From Rubrobacter_D sp963840835 (GTDB lineage Bacteria; Actinomycetota; Rubrobacteria; Rubrobacterales; Rubrobacteraceae), in assembly GCA_963840835.1 (NCBI GenBank), contig CAWJAM010000002.1, forward strand, positions 319,952 to 383,951: a stretch of DNA of 64,000 bases, read 5' to 3'. Under the pieces are notes generated by a model, which had not been told where the DNA came from, ran no database searches, and saw only the letters and a program-made list of their open reading frames with translations. Of the stretch, positions 56,957 to 64,000 are shown piece after piece. How positions within the stretch are numbered: the first letter of the stretch is position 1; each line of letters begins with the position of its first letter. The position numbers were made by a program, and so were the translations under genes.

Positions 56957-57680
56957 TCAGGAGAAGAGCGTGCCCTGCGGAGGCGGGACGGGGACGAAGC
57001 GAAAGCCACCAGCCCACACGCCGGAGAGCGGAACCCACGAGCCAGGCCAGAAGGCGGGAAGGTCGGGGCTGGGACCGTATCCGGATGGCGGCAAGGGGAA
57101 GACGACCATTCGGAGCCCGAGGCCAACGGCCAGAGCGAGGGAGCTCCATGAGCCGGAGCGATGGCCCGAGAAAGCAACGGCAGGCGAGGGCGAAGGGACG
57201 AGAGCGGGGGGGCAAGCATCGCAGACGAAGCCCACGAGGCCGGCGCCGGGACCGGAGGAGGAGACAGCGGAGACGAGTGCTGAGGAGCGGGAGGCGAGGC
57301 GGCCTGCCAGGGGGACTGAGGGACCACCCCCGGCCCACCAGGAGACGGAGGCGCCGGCGGCGAGGGCTCCGGCCACGCCCGAGACCGAAGAGACGGAGGA
57401 CGAGGCGCCTGGAGCAAAAACGCGGGCGGTAGGCCAAGGCGGGAGAGACTGGGCCGAAAGCGGCAAAGACACGCAGCCTGGAGGACGCTCCGGCGGCGAG
57501 CGCCGAGGAGACGACGAGGGCATCGCCGCCGATGGCGCACCCGACGGCTACGTCCCGGCGGGGAACCCCGGCTAAGACGGAGCCAACAACGCCTGAGACC
57601 AGCTCCGAGACCTTTGACGATGCCGGCAGAGAGCGAGAGCCACAGAAACCGACCATTCCAGCCACGAAGATCACCCCCAT
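56957..57680 (-). pseudogene. SLOG/DprA-like protein, frameshifted
   Basis: The N-terminus in one frame reads MVGFCGSRSLPASSKVSELV, GVPRRDVAVGCAIGGDALVV and ASSRLRVFAAFG, a Rossmann-like nucleotide-binding start. From about 57450 the sense continues in a second frame: GALAAGASVSWWAGGGPSVP, LAGRLASRSSALVSAVSSSG, AFSGHRSGSWSSLALAVGLG and VWAGGFRFVPVP. Together they give about 230 residues of the SLOG-like family common in mobile elements. One indel separates the halves: pseudogene or sequencing error. Confidence 0.65.
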
Positions 57681-57767
57681 GGGAGACTCCTACAACGCCG
57701 GGTTTGCCTGCACCCCACTCCCTGGCGGAGCGCGACCTGGGGGCGAAAGAGCGCCGGCACAAAGGGA

Positions 57768-57851
57768 GCGCAAGGGTGGGCCCCGGAAAGTTTTTGCGAA
57801 GCAAAACCCGGAGGGCGGCCTTCCAGGCCGAGTTTCAGGGTGCCCTTGCGC
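57768..57851 (-). promoter_or_regulatory. Multi-stem RNA leader candidate upstream of the SLOG-like gene
   Basis: The outer stem is GCGCAAGGG / CCCTTGCGC (9 bp, 84 bases apart). Two inner hairpins are CGGCC/GGCCG and GTTTTGC/GCAAAAAC. It could be a three-way junction in the 5-prime leader of the minus-strand gene. The rest of 57681-58216 shows no gene. Confidence 0.4.
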
Positions 57852-58193
57852 GGACGACTGCCGGTGCTACACTCGTGCCCCTTTTCGCGCTTAGCTGATT
57901 CGCTTCTCGAAGTACAAGACGAACATCAAGAAGAACAGTGCTTCGACTCTCGGGCAGCGCCCATGTGGCGGCGAGCGATAGCTGGCCGCTTGTAAGCGTT
58001 ACTCCGTCCGCTGGCTTGCGCGTAGGGCCTCTGAGCGCCCCCTTGGAGCGGTGTGGTGGGTGGCAAGGTAGCTTCTCTTTGGGGCGCTCTGTGGCCCGCC
58101 CCATGGGGTCGCGCGTCGAACAGCGAAGCGGCCTATCGCCCTCCGCGCCAGCTTCCATGAGGGCCGGGGGTCGTCCCTCAAGGACGGTCTGCG

Positions 58194-58555
58194 CCCCGAC
58201 CCTGGCCAGCACTTGCCGATGGTGGCAGGGATCGACTTCGTCGCACTCGGCGTCAAGCAGACTCTCTCACGTCGGAAATCCGCTCGGGACGATCCCTGCC
58301 GTAGCGCTGTGCGGCGGCGTGACCCTCTACCTACTCGGCCACAACGGCTTCAGGCTGCTGCGCGGCATCGGCAGCGTAAGCGTGCCCGGGCTGGTGGTGA
58401 CGATGCTCTGCTTGGCGCTCATCCCCTTAGCGGTGTCTGTCCCTTCCCTCCTCACCCTCGCCGTTCTGGTGTTGTTACTCTGCGGGCTGGTCGCCTTCGA
58501 GACGGCGACCTCTCGGGAGTTCCGGCGTGCACTCCGAGCGCTAGAAGCTGCATAA
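58194..58555 (+). pseudogene. LtrA-family membrane protein, C-terminal remnant
   Basis: QHLPMVAGIDFVALGVKQTL followed, one frame later, by HVGNPLGTIPAVALCGGVTL, YLLGHNGFRLL and three membrane helices (LVVTMLCLALIPLAVSVPSL, LTLAVLVLLLCGLVAFETA) is the end of a low-temperature-requirement A protein. The N-terminal two thirds are absent, lost at the right edge of the mobile region, and one frameshift remains near 58270. Confidence 0.65.
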
Positions 58556-58746
58556 CACAGCCTATTCACCCAACCCCCTAGAAGGGCAATCCCGCGAAAT
58601 CCGGACACCTCATAGCACCGGAACCCATTCAATTCCACGGATATCCATGCAGCACCACAACATGTAGGTTCCTCACGCGTGGGGTGGGTGGCCCCAGAAG
58701 GGATCCTCTAGCCCCTCAGAGAGCGTTCTATGCAAGATTGTGGATG

Positions 58747-58791
58747 TCAACTTTCGAGAATTCACCTTCCACGCACTCCGCTGCATAAGGG
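58747..58791 (+). repeat. Dispersed intergenic repeat, copy 26 (second module)
   Basis: CAACTTTCGAGAATTCACC, TTCCACGCACTCC and GCTGCATAAGGG. First copy after a 17-kb gap without any. Confidence 0.75.
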
Positions 58792-58800
58792 CAACAGAGA

Positions 58801-58826
58801 GGGCCGGAGCGTAGCAGCCCCGGCCC
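58801..58826. terminator. Terminator hairpin beside copy 26
   Basis: GGGCCGG pairs with CCGGCCC; between the plus-strand LtrA remnant and the minus-strand gene ending at 58866. Confidence 0.5.
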
Positions 58827-58865
58827 CTTACTAAAGGCTATGCGATATGTCTTCCTACTCGCTCC

Positions 58866-60121
58866 TCACTTCGCTACCTTGAAGGTCCACACCTCAGACG
58901 CTGCGAGCGCGTTGGCAGGGTCAGCCTGATCCGTCACCTCCGTCGTGATGGTCGCACGGTAATCGCCCTTGGGCAGATCCTGCACTGGGTTGAGTACGGC
59001 GGTCAGGCCGTCAGCGCTAGGAGTTACCGTAGCGTCGACCAGCACGTACTTCGGGGGAGCCTTCTTCACGGCGATATTGCGCTCCAGTATGAAGGTCTGG
59101 GTGCTCACGTTCTGCACCGGCTCTGAGAAGGTGGCCGTGAGGTTGTCCGACTTCTTCGGTTGTAGCGGGACGTATCGGTCACGGTAGGCGCCGTGTTGTC
59201 CCCCGGGACGGTGTAACTGATGGTCACCGACGGGCCGCCGTTGGAGATGGTCTGGCGGTGCCGCCGGTCGGTACCAGGTTGGAGCCGCCGCCTCCCCCCC
59301 CCGCTGCCGCGACAGAAATGGCCATCGAAGTCGACCCATTGGCCGCCGCCCCCGCCGCCGAAGAGGCCGCCGCCACCGCCACCGCCACCGCTCACCGCTA
59401 CCTCCACCGGCGCCGCCAAGCCCCAGCGACCCGCTCTGGCCGTCGGGGCTCGCCCCCGACGCCTCCCGCGCTCTGGGTGCCCGCCTGCCCGCCTGTGCCT
59501 CCGGCGAGCAGAACCGCACGACGTCACCGTCGCCGCCGTCCGATCCTGCATCGCCGCCTCTACCCCCTGAGATTCGGGGGGCACAAGTCGGGCAAGCCGC
59601 CATATCCGGAGCCTCCGCCGCCGCCGGCCACGATCAGCCGCGAGTCCAGGCTTCCGTCCTGGTCCCTAGATAAGGTGCGCACGTCTGAGGCACCGCCGCC
59701 GCCGCCACCGAACTGCTTGACCCGCCACCGTTAAACCCACCGACACAGGCAACGCCTGTAATGCAGGTGCCTGCTCGCTGGTCGGGGCGCCGCCGACGTT
59801 GACGTAGAGCGTATCGCCAGGGGTGACCGTCAGGTCCCCGCTCACCTTAGCACCGCGACCGGCCGAGCCACCCTCAAGCCCCACGGCGCCGGGAGCGCCG
59901 GTGGCCACGACGTCGATGGTGCCCACCCCGGCAGGCACCACGAAGGTGTCCTCGGCACCGGTAGGGCTGTAGGTACACGTAGTGGTGCCCGCTGTGGTGG
60001 TACAAACACCCGCCGCGTGGACGGGGCTTGCGCTGTAGGCGATAAGGAGCGCCGCCATCGCTGCCACGAGAGCGACCAACGCGACAAGCGGCCTCATAAA
60101 GTGGCTCGTTTTAGTAGCCAT
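58866..60121 (-). pseudogene. Secreted glycine-rich/Ig-like protein, multiply frameshifted
   Basis: The N-terminus (ATG 60121) has a signal peptide (RPLVALVALVAAMAALLIAY), then TTCTYSPTGAEDTFVVPAGV and a glycine-rich domain (GAVGLEGGSAGRGAKVSGDL, GDTLYVNVGGAP). Near 59735 the frame breaks; the Gly-rich sense continues in other frames (GGGGGGLFGGGGGGQW at about 59370). It ends in an Ig-like Big_5 domain (DNLTATFSEPVQNVSTQTFI, EVWTFKVAK) in the frame of 58866. At least two or three indels are needed to join the parts. Related in its tail to the 37739 protein. Confidence 0.7.
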
Positions 60122-60213
60122 GAGTAGTGGTCCCACCTTCCCTAAGAAGGGCGGGACCCGTCGTCCCCGCCGTGTTGAACAACGTAGCCTAGTATGCGAC
60201 GTTACAACACCTT

Positions 60214-60268
60214 GCGCAACTTCCGGAGAACTCCGTTAAGACGAAGTTCTGAGAATTACCATTTCTAA
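60214..60268 (+). repeat. Dispersed intergenic repeat, copy 27, left half (IS-split)
   Basis: GCGCAACTTCCGGAGAACTC, CGTTAAGACGAAG and TTCTGAGAATTACC, then TTTCTAA where IS701 enters. The right half resumes at 62767. Confidence 0.75.
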
Positions 60269-61767
60269 TACTACTCGGTTAGTATTGCGGATGCTGGCGG
60301 CATGGACAAGAAACCGTACATACCCTACGCCGTACCCAAAGCTTCGAGCGACCCATTGCCCGAGATCTCCACCTTCCTGGAGCCCTTCGCCCCCTTGTTT
60401 CGTCGCTCCCAGAGCCGTCACTCCCTGGAGCGCTACATCACAGGACTCTTGACCGACCTAGATCGCAAGAACTGCGACACCATCGCTGGGGCGCTGGCAG
60501 GCACCTCCACCGAGCGCTTGCAGCATCTGCTTACCGATGCCGATTGGGACTCCCTTAAGCTCGATGGCGCTCGCGTCAGATCCTTGGGTGCGCGAAGTCC
60601 AAGAGGTGGCGTGCTGGTCATAGACGACACTAGTTTTCCCAAGCAGGGCAAGGCCTCTGTGGGGGTGGCTCGCCAGTATTGCGGGGCCTTGGGCAAGCGA
60701 GCCAACTGTCAGGTCGTGGTAAGCGCCCAGTACGTGGCAGACGAGCCCGAGAGCTCACGCCCTTTGCACTGGCCTGTGAGCGGGAGGCTGTATCTGCCCG
60801 AAGGGTGGGCCAACGATCGGGAGCGTAGGGAGATCTCGCACGTACCCGAGGAGATTAGCTTCAGGAGCAAACCCCACATAGCGCTCTGTTTGGTGGATCT
60901 CTCAAGGGAGTGGGGTGTGCCATCTGAGGTGGTGGTTGCAGACTCAGGCTATGGTAAGTATCCCAGCTTCCTTGGGGGCCTAGAAGAGCGTGAGGTCGCA
61001 TACGTATGCGGGGTGCAGAGCACCTTCGGGGTGCGCCTGCCCTGTGAGGTGAGAGCCGCCAAGGAGGCCGGAGCGCCGCCCTACCAAGGCAGAGGGCAGC
61101 CTCCCAAGGAGCGGCCTGCTCCTCTTTACACGGGCAGGGACCTGATCGGCTCCCTGCCCGAGGAAGCATGGCAAACGGTGAGCTGGAGGGAGGGGACTAA
61201 GGGGGCTTTGAGCAAGCAAATGGTGGCCCTGCGAGTGCACCGGGCGACGGGAAGGCCTCGACACAGCATCGACCATGAGCTGGTGCTCACAGCGACGGAA
61301 GGCTGGCTGATCGGTGAGCGGCCGCTCACGGAAGGGCAGCCATCAGAAGCGCACAAGAAGAAGGAAGGCGAGGAGGAGCTCAAGTACTACTACAGCACGC
61401 TGGGGGCGGAGGTTTCCTTGGAGCGGCTGGCTTCTGTGGCCAAAAGCCGCTGGGCCATAGAGCAGTTCTACGAGGATGCAAAGGGCGAGTGCGGCCTTTC
61501 GGACTACCAGGGGAGGAGGTGGGAGGGTCTGCACCGTCATCTGGCGCTCTCGATGCTAGCCTACTCCTTCCTGATGCTACATTCGAGCGTTACTAGAGGC
61601 GCAGGAGGCTCTTCTTCGGAGGTCTTTTTCCCCCTCGGTGAGGCACACGACGCTTCCAGCGATCCACAGGCAGGTACTGATGTGGCTGCTGGAAGACTTG
61701 GTGCTATGGTTCATTGAAACCGAGAGGATCAAGACCTTCCGGCCTCGTAGGAACTAACGAAGTAGTA
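60269..61767 (+). mobile_element. IS701-family insertion sequence (about 1.5 kb)
   Basis: Imperfect terminal repeats TACTACTCGGTTAGTA (left) and, in reverse complement, TACTACTTCGTTAGTT (right). The 4-bp target duplication CTAA (60265-60268 and 61768-61771) fits the YTAR preference of this family. Distinct from the IS701 at 36099. Confidence 0.85.
60302..61717 (+). CDS. IS701-family DDE transposase (471 aa)
   Basis: Catalytic segments: GGVLVIDDTSFPKQGKASVG (first Asp), SEVVVADSGYGKYPSFLGGL (second Asp) and RWAIEQFYEDAKGECGLSDY (Glu, in the YREX-type helix). Full length for the family with no internal break, so probably active. The N-terminal about 100 residues include LERYITGLLTDLDRKNCDTI, the usual helical DNA-binding part. 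Confidence 0.92.
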   Translation: MDKKPYIPYAVPKASSDPLPEISTFLEPFAPLFRRSQSRHSLERYITGLLTDLDRKNCDTIAGALAGTSTERLQHLLTDADWDSLKLDGARVRSLGARSPRGGVLVIDDTSFPKQGKASVGVARQYCGALGKRANCQVVVSAQYVADEPESSRPLHWPVSGRLYLPEGWANDRERREISHVPEEISFRSKPHIALCLVDLSREWGVPSEVVVADSGYGKYPSFLGGLEEREVAYVCGVQSTFGVRLPCEVRAAKEAGAPPYQGRGQPPKERPAPLYTGRDLIGSLPEEAWQTVSWREGTKGALSKQMVALRVHRATGRPRHSIDHELVLTATEGWLIGERPLTEGQPSEAHKKKEGEEELKYYYSTLGAEVSLERLASVAKSRWAIEQFYEDAKGECGLSDYQGRRWEGLHRHLALSMLAYSFLMLHSSVTRGAGGSSSEVFFPLGEAHDASSDPQAGTDVAAGRLGAMVH

Positions 61768-61771
61768 CTAA

Positions 61772-62766
61772 GACGACTGATGTGCAATGAGCTAGATCAG
61801 CAGGTCCGCCAGGTGGCGCAGCGGTCGGCCGAGGGTGACGTTGATGCGTTGTGCGCAGGTGTACGCGGCGACCTTTGCCGCCAGACGAGCCAGCAGCCCG
61901 CCGAGGGTCTTCGCACGGTGGCGCTCCAGGGAGAAGAAATCCTTGAGCTGGCCGATCACCCCCTCGATGATCTGGCGCTTGCCAGACGCCCACCGGCGAT
62001 CCGCCTTCGACCACGCCCTGCGGGAGTCGTTCTTGGGCGTGGCCGCCACCAGCGCCCCGTAGTCCTCCAGCCAGCGCCGCTCCCACTCTACCCCCGTGAA
62101 GCCTTTGTCGGCCAGGTACGCTCCGTAGCGGTCGGAGGCCACCAGTGCCTCCCCTATGGGCCTCTCGTCGGAGGCCGCCGGGGCCAGACCGAAAGCTGTG
62201 ATCACGCCGTCCGGGTCTACCACCAACGCCACCTTGAAGCCATAGATCCACTCGGTCTTGGAGGCGCTCCTCCCGAAGGTAGCCTGCCCGCAGAAGAGTC
62301 CCTTGCGAGAAGCCCTCACCCGCACCATCGCAGGGACGAGGGTGGTGTCCATCACGCGATAGACGGCCGAAGGCTCGGCGAGCTCTCGGGCGAAGGCGAG
62401 CTGCAAGGCGCGCAACTCGGGCTCCAGGGCTCGGATGCGCCGATTGAGCTGGCCCTGGGAACACAACATGGGGAAGTAGGGGCGCAGGTGCGCATGTGCG
62501 AAGCGCCAGAAGTCCCTCTCGCTGCGGAAGCGCGGCCATTGGGCGAGGATGGCCAGGGTGAGGACTTCCGGATCGCTGAGCAAGGCAGGCCGACCGGTTT
62601 TGGGCGGCCGCGAAGCGTGCTCGAGCTTCCACCAGTCGTCCACGAGCACGTACAATGAGACCAAGAAGGAGTCCAGATCCATGGCGGCACCATCCTTTGG
62701 AGAGAGTTTGGTGCAGCATAAGGTCTGGGCTCCTTCTCCGTTGGCTTGAGTTACACATCACTCGTC
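61772..62766 (-). mobile_element. IS982-family insertion sequence (995 bp)
   Basis: Terminal repeats GACGACTGATGTG (left) and, in reverse complement, GACGAGTGATGTG (right). TAA on both sides (61769-61771 and 62767-62769) may be the target duplication. It is inserted exactly at the right-hand target copy of the neighbouring IS701, so it arrived later. Confidence 0.8.
61792..62682 (-). CDS. IS982-family transposase (296 aa)
   Basis: DLDSFLVSLYVLVDDWWKLE is the family opening, AVYRVMDTTLVPAMVRVRAS contains the first Asp, YGAYLADKGFTGVEWERRWL the second, and GKRQIIEGVIGQLKDFFSLE the Glu region. Complete in length and frame. The longer overlapping minus frame (61754-63346) is a shadow across it. 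Confidence 0.9.
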   Translation of the reverse strand: MDLDSFLVSLYVLVDDWWKLEHASRPPKTGRPALLSDPEVLTLAILAQWPRFRSERDFWRFAHAHLRPYFPMLCSQGQLNRRIRALEPELRALQLAFARELAEPSAVYRVMDTTLVPAMVRVRASRKGLFCGQATFGRSASKTEWIYGFKVALVVDPDGVITAFGLAPAASDERPIGEALVASDRYGAYLADKGFTGVEWERRWLEDYGALVAATPKNDSRRAWSKADRRWASGKRQIIEGVIGQLKDFFSLERHRAKTLGGLLARLAAKVAAYTCAQRINVTLGRPLRHLADLLI

Positions 62767-62789
62767 TAAGCACTCCGGTGAATAAGAGG
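62767..62789 (+). repeat. Dispersed intergenic repeat, copy 27, right half
   Basis: TAAGCACTCCGGTGAATAAG resumes the repeat after the nested IS701 and IS982. Confidence 0.7.
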
Positions 62790-62792
62790 CCG

Positions 62793-63346
62793 GGAGTGCG
62801 GATCCCCGCTCCCGAAAAAACGCCCAACGTCTTCCTTATCCTAGCCGGTAGCGCTCGGGGCTCGGCACTCCAGCGGCCGCCCCTGATCGGCGGCAGCTCG
62901 TTTATGCAGTGCTTCACCAGGGCCTTTAGCCCCCCGTAGCTGCGCCCATCGGGCGGGTTCAGGTTCAGCGGTGCGTCCTGATTCCAGGTGTTCCAGAGGT
63001 CCACGTGATTGCTCGCCCCCGGAAAGTCTCCGGTTGGTCTGAGGCGAGGACCACCGTACCCGAGGTGGTTGGCATCGGGAAGCTGATGTTCACCGTCAGT
63101 GTCGGTACGGGGATGGGATGAGTCGAGGGACACACCCACGTGGTGCGTTGTTCGCAGCAAGCTGCGGACCATGTGCTCCTCGTGTTCGGGGCTGTCGATC
63201 ACCTGCCCGGTCTCGGGATCTATCACCTGCCCAGTGACCTCGTTTTTCAACACGCCCGCCCTGTAGTTGGAAGTGCTCGGCACCGGCTGAAGGTTGGGAT
63301 CGTTCAAGTCCCCCTTGGCGACGCAGTCGGGGAAGACGATCTTCAA
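62793..63346 (-). pseudogene. Unrecognised protein fragment, 5-prime end cut
   Basis: A coherent frame reads LKIVFPDCVAKGDLNDPNLQ, NEVTGQVIDPETGQVIDSPE, HEEHMVRSLLRTTHHVGVSL, GASNHVDLWNTWNQDAPLNL and SYGGLKALVKHCINELPPIR. It looks like part of a secreted or enzyme-like protein rich in His and Asp, but no family is recognised. At its 5-prime end (63346) the sequence switches to phage-like DNA and no stop occurs before the repeat, so both ends are abnormal. Confidence 0.45.
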
Positions 63347-63369
63347 GCTGACATCTCGTCGAGCGAAAC

Positions 63370-63552
63370 GTGATCCGGGTGAACGGCACCTTTACCATTT
63401 CGCTCGTCGACGGGGGAATCGCACTCAAAGGGCACGTGCTATCCACCGTTCGCGATCAGAAAAAGAACAAGGACATTCTCCGGCTCGACGCGCCCGTCGA
63501 TGCGCAGGTAAAGGTCGGGGACATCATCATTCCGTTGCCGCAAATCCACTGA
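63370..63552 (+). CDS. Phage-like small protein (60 aa)
   Basis: Not recognised. VNGTFTISLVDGGIALKGHV, LSTVRDQKKNKDILRLDAPV and DAQVKVGDIIIPLPQIH give an all-beta small protein. The GTG at 63370 has only weak purines upstream. The following gene begins 56 bp later in the same direction, a phage-like arrangement, but this end of the window may be chimeric. Confidence 0.4.
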   Translation: MIRVNGTFTISLVDGGIALKGHVLSTVRDQKKNKDILRLDAPVDAQVKVGDIIIPLPQIH

Positions 63553-63584
63553 CCGCACGTTGGGGGCACGCTGACAATGAGCGT

Positions 63585-63812
63585 GCCGTCCTGGGAGGGA
63601 CCTCGTCATGTCGGACGTGAATGCATTCATCGACGCCATCGGTAAGGACGTCACCACAGCAGTGGCTCCGAGGATCGAAGGTCTTGCGAGCAAATCGGCA
63701 AGACCTTCGATCCTCGGAGAGAGCCACTGCTGTGGTGACGTCCTTACCGATGGCGTCAATGAAGTCGTTTCACACTGCAAACCGCATGACGAGGTCCCTC
63801 CCAGGACAGCAC
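63585..63812. repeat. Fold-back inverted repeat of about 100-bp arms
   Basis: 63585-63687 reappears inverted at 63698-63812 around a 10-base centre. Matching blocks are CCTGGGAGGGACCTCGTCAT, GACGCCATCGGTAAGGACGT and GAGGATCGAAGGTCTTGC. It is broken by small indels and one diverged segment. This looks like a replication or read fold-back rather than a designed element. Confidence 0.8.
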
Positions 63813-64000
63813 CGCGGCGGTCACTCGAGGATCGAAGGTCTTGCAGAGCAAATCGGCAAGCAGGCGTTCACGGAATACGGTCCGCGAGTGTCGGCGTTTG
63901 CGGGTCAGCTCGTGAAGGAAATCATCGACGAGCAATCGGCGACGGTGCGTGGATTTCGTCACCCGGCTCATTCAGGACGTATTCGCGCGCTATCGACCGG
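63608..64000 (+). pseudogene. Phage-like helical protein interrupted by a fold-back
   Basis: MSDVNAFIDAIGKDVTTAVA, PRIEGLA is followed by the inverted repeat; the sense resumes near 63835 as EQIGKQAFTEYGPRVSAFAG, QLVKEIIDEQSATVRGF and, after one more extra base near 63950, VTRLIQDVFARYR, running off the right edge. GGGAGGG precedes the ATG. Removing the fold-back gives one amphipathic helical protein. Confidence 0.5.

Noticed and set aside
56496..57575. Long plus-strand ORFs over the SLOG-like gene and SWIM gene
   Set aside because: Low-complexity Arg/Pro/Gly shadow frames in GC-rich DNA; the minus-strand frames have recognisable motifs and coupled starts.
61754..63346. 530-codon minus-strand ORF spanning the IS982 element
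   Set aside because: It crosses the IS and the repeat; within the IS it is a shadow of the real transposase frame, so only the part right of the repeat was kept as a fragment.

Overview
The window looks like chromosomal DNA of a high-GC Gram-positive actinobacterium, plausibly a Rubrobacter-like lineage. The evidence is strong purine-rich Shine-Dalgarno sites, frequent GTG and TTG starts, a coxM/L/S-type molybdenum hydroxylase cluster, MarR/TetR/GntR regulators, a DesK-type kinase and many small secreted or stress-type single genes. The genus is an inference; no rRNA or universal marker is present.

Layout. 1-4.1 kb: an ABC-2 exporter pair divergent from a MarR-type regulator with a palindromic operator between them, a LuxR-type membrane regulator broken by one extra base, and a small membrane protein. 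4.2-6.2 kb: a decayed multicopper oxidase cut by an IS630 element. 6.2-15 kb: a run of mostly single small genes (monooxygenase-like, phasin-like, VOC, two arsenate-reductase-like phosphatases, universal stress protein, secreted proteins), nearly every one separated by a copy of an undescribed-looking intergenic repeat. 15-40.5 kb: three consecutive accessory blocks whose borders carry 3-prime halves of a tRNA-Ala gene, with paired 11-bp direct repeats beside them, as integrase attachment sites would leave. They hold (i) a DesK-like kinase with a truncated response regulator, a cupin and a large LolD/FtsX exporter; (ii) an F420-type luciferase-like enzyme, ferredoxin, TetR, hydrolase, cupin, RTX-type proteins and an orphan NHLP-type peptide precursor; (iii) a GGDEF protein, a second NHLP precursor, IS elements and a CSLREX beta-helix surface protein.

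41.4-54.1 kb is a coherent catabolic locus: MFS transporter, CoxG, SDR, acyl-CoA ligase, enoyl-CoA hydratase, VOC epimerase-like protein and a cyclase-type metal hydrolase on the minus strand, divergent from CoxM, a CoxL homologue, CoxS and a second CoxL homologue on the plus strand. Overlapping stop/start codons mark two operons. The likely job is hydroxylation of a (hetero)cyclic compound by the molybdenum enzyme, then CoA activation, hydration and ring opening; the substrate is unknown. Three strong hairpins follow, and then the tail of a GntR regulator fused to a mobile-element gene.

54.2-57.7 kb is a plasmid/ICE-like operon (DUF6788-like, DUF6573-like, SWIM zinc finger, SLOG-like proteins) with a foldable leader. 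58.2-62.8 kb holds an LtrA remnant, a frameshifted glycine-rich secreted protein, and an IS701 and an IS982 element nested in one copy of the intergenic repeat. From about 63.35 kb the sequence changes to a phage-like gene pair with a fold-back inverted repeat, which may be an assembly or read artefact.

The most interesting items are the roughly 27-copy same-strand intergenic repeat, the two orphan NHLP precursors, the tRNA-Ala fragment borders, a structured leader shared by two secreted-protein genes, and the double-CoxL catabolic locus. Several genes carry single frameshifts, so some pseudogene calls may instead be sequencing indels.
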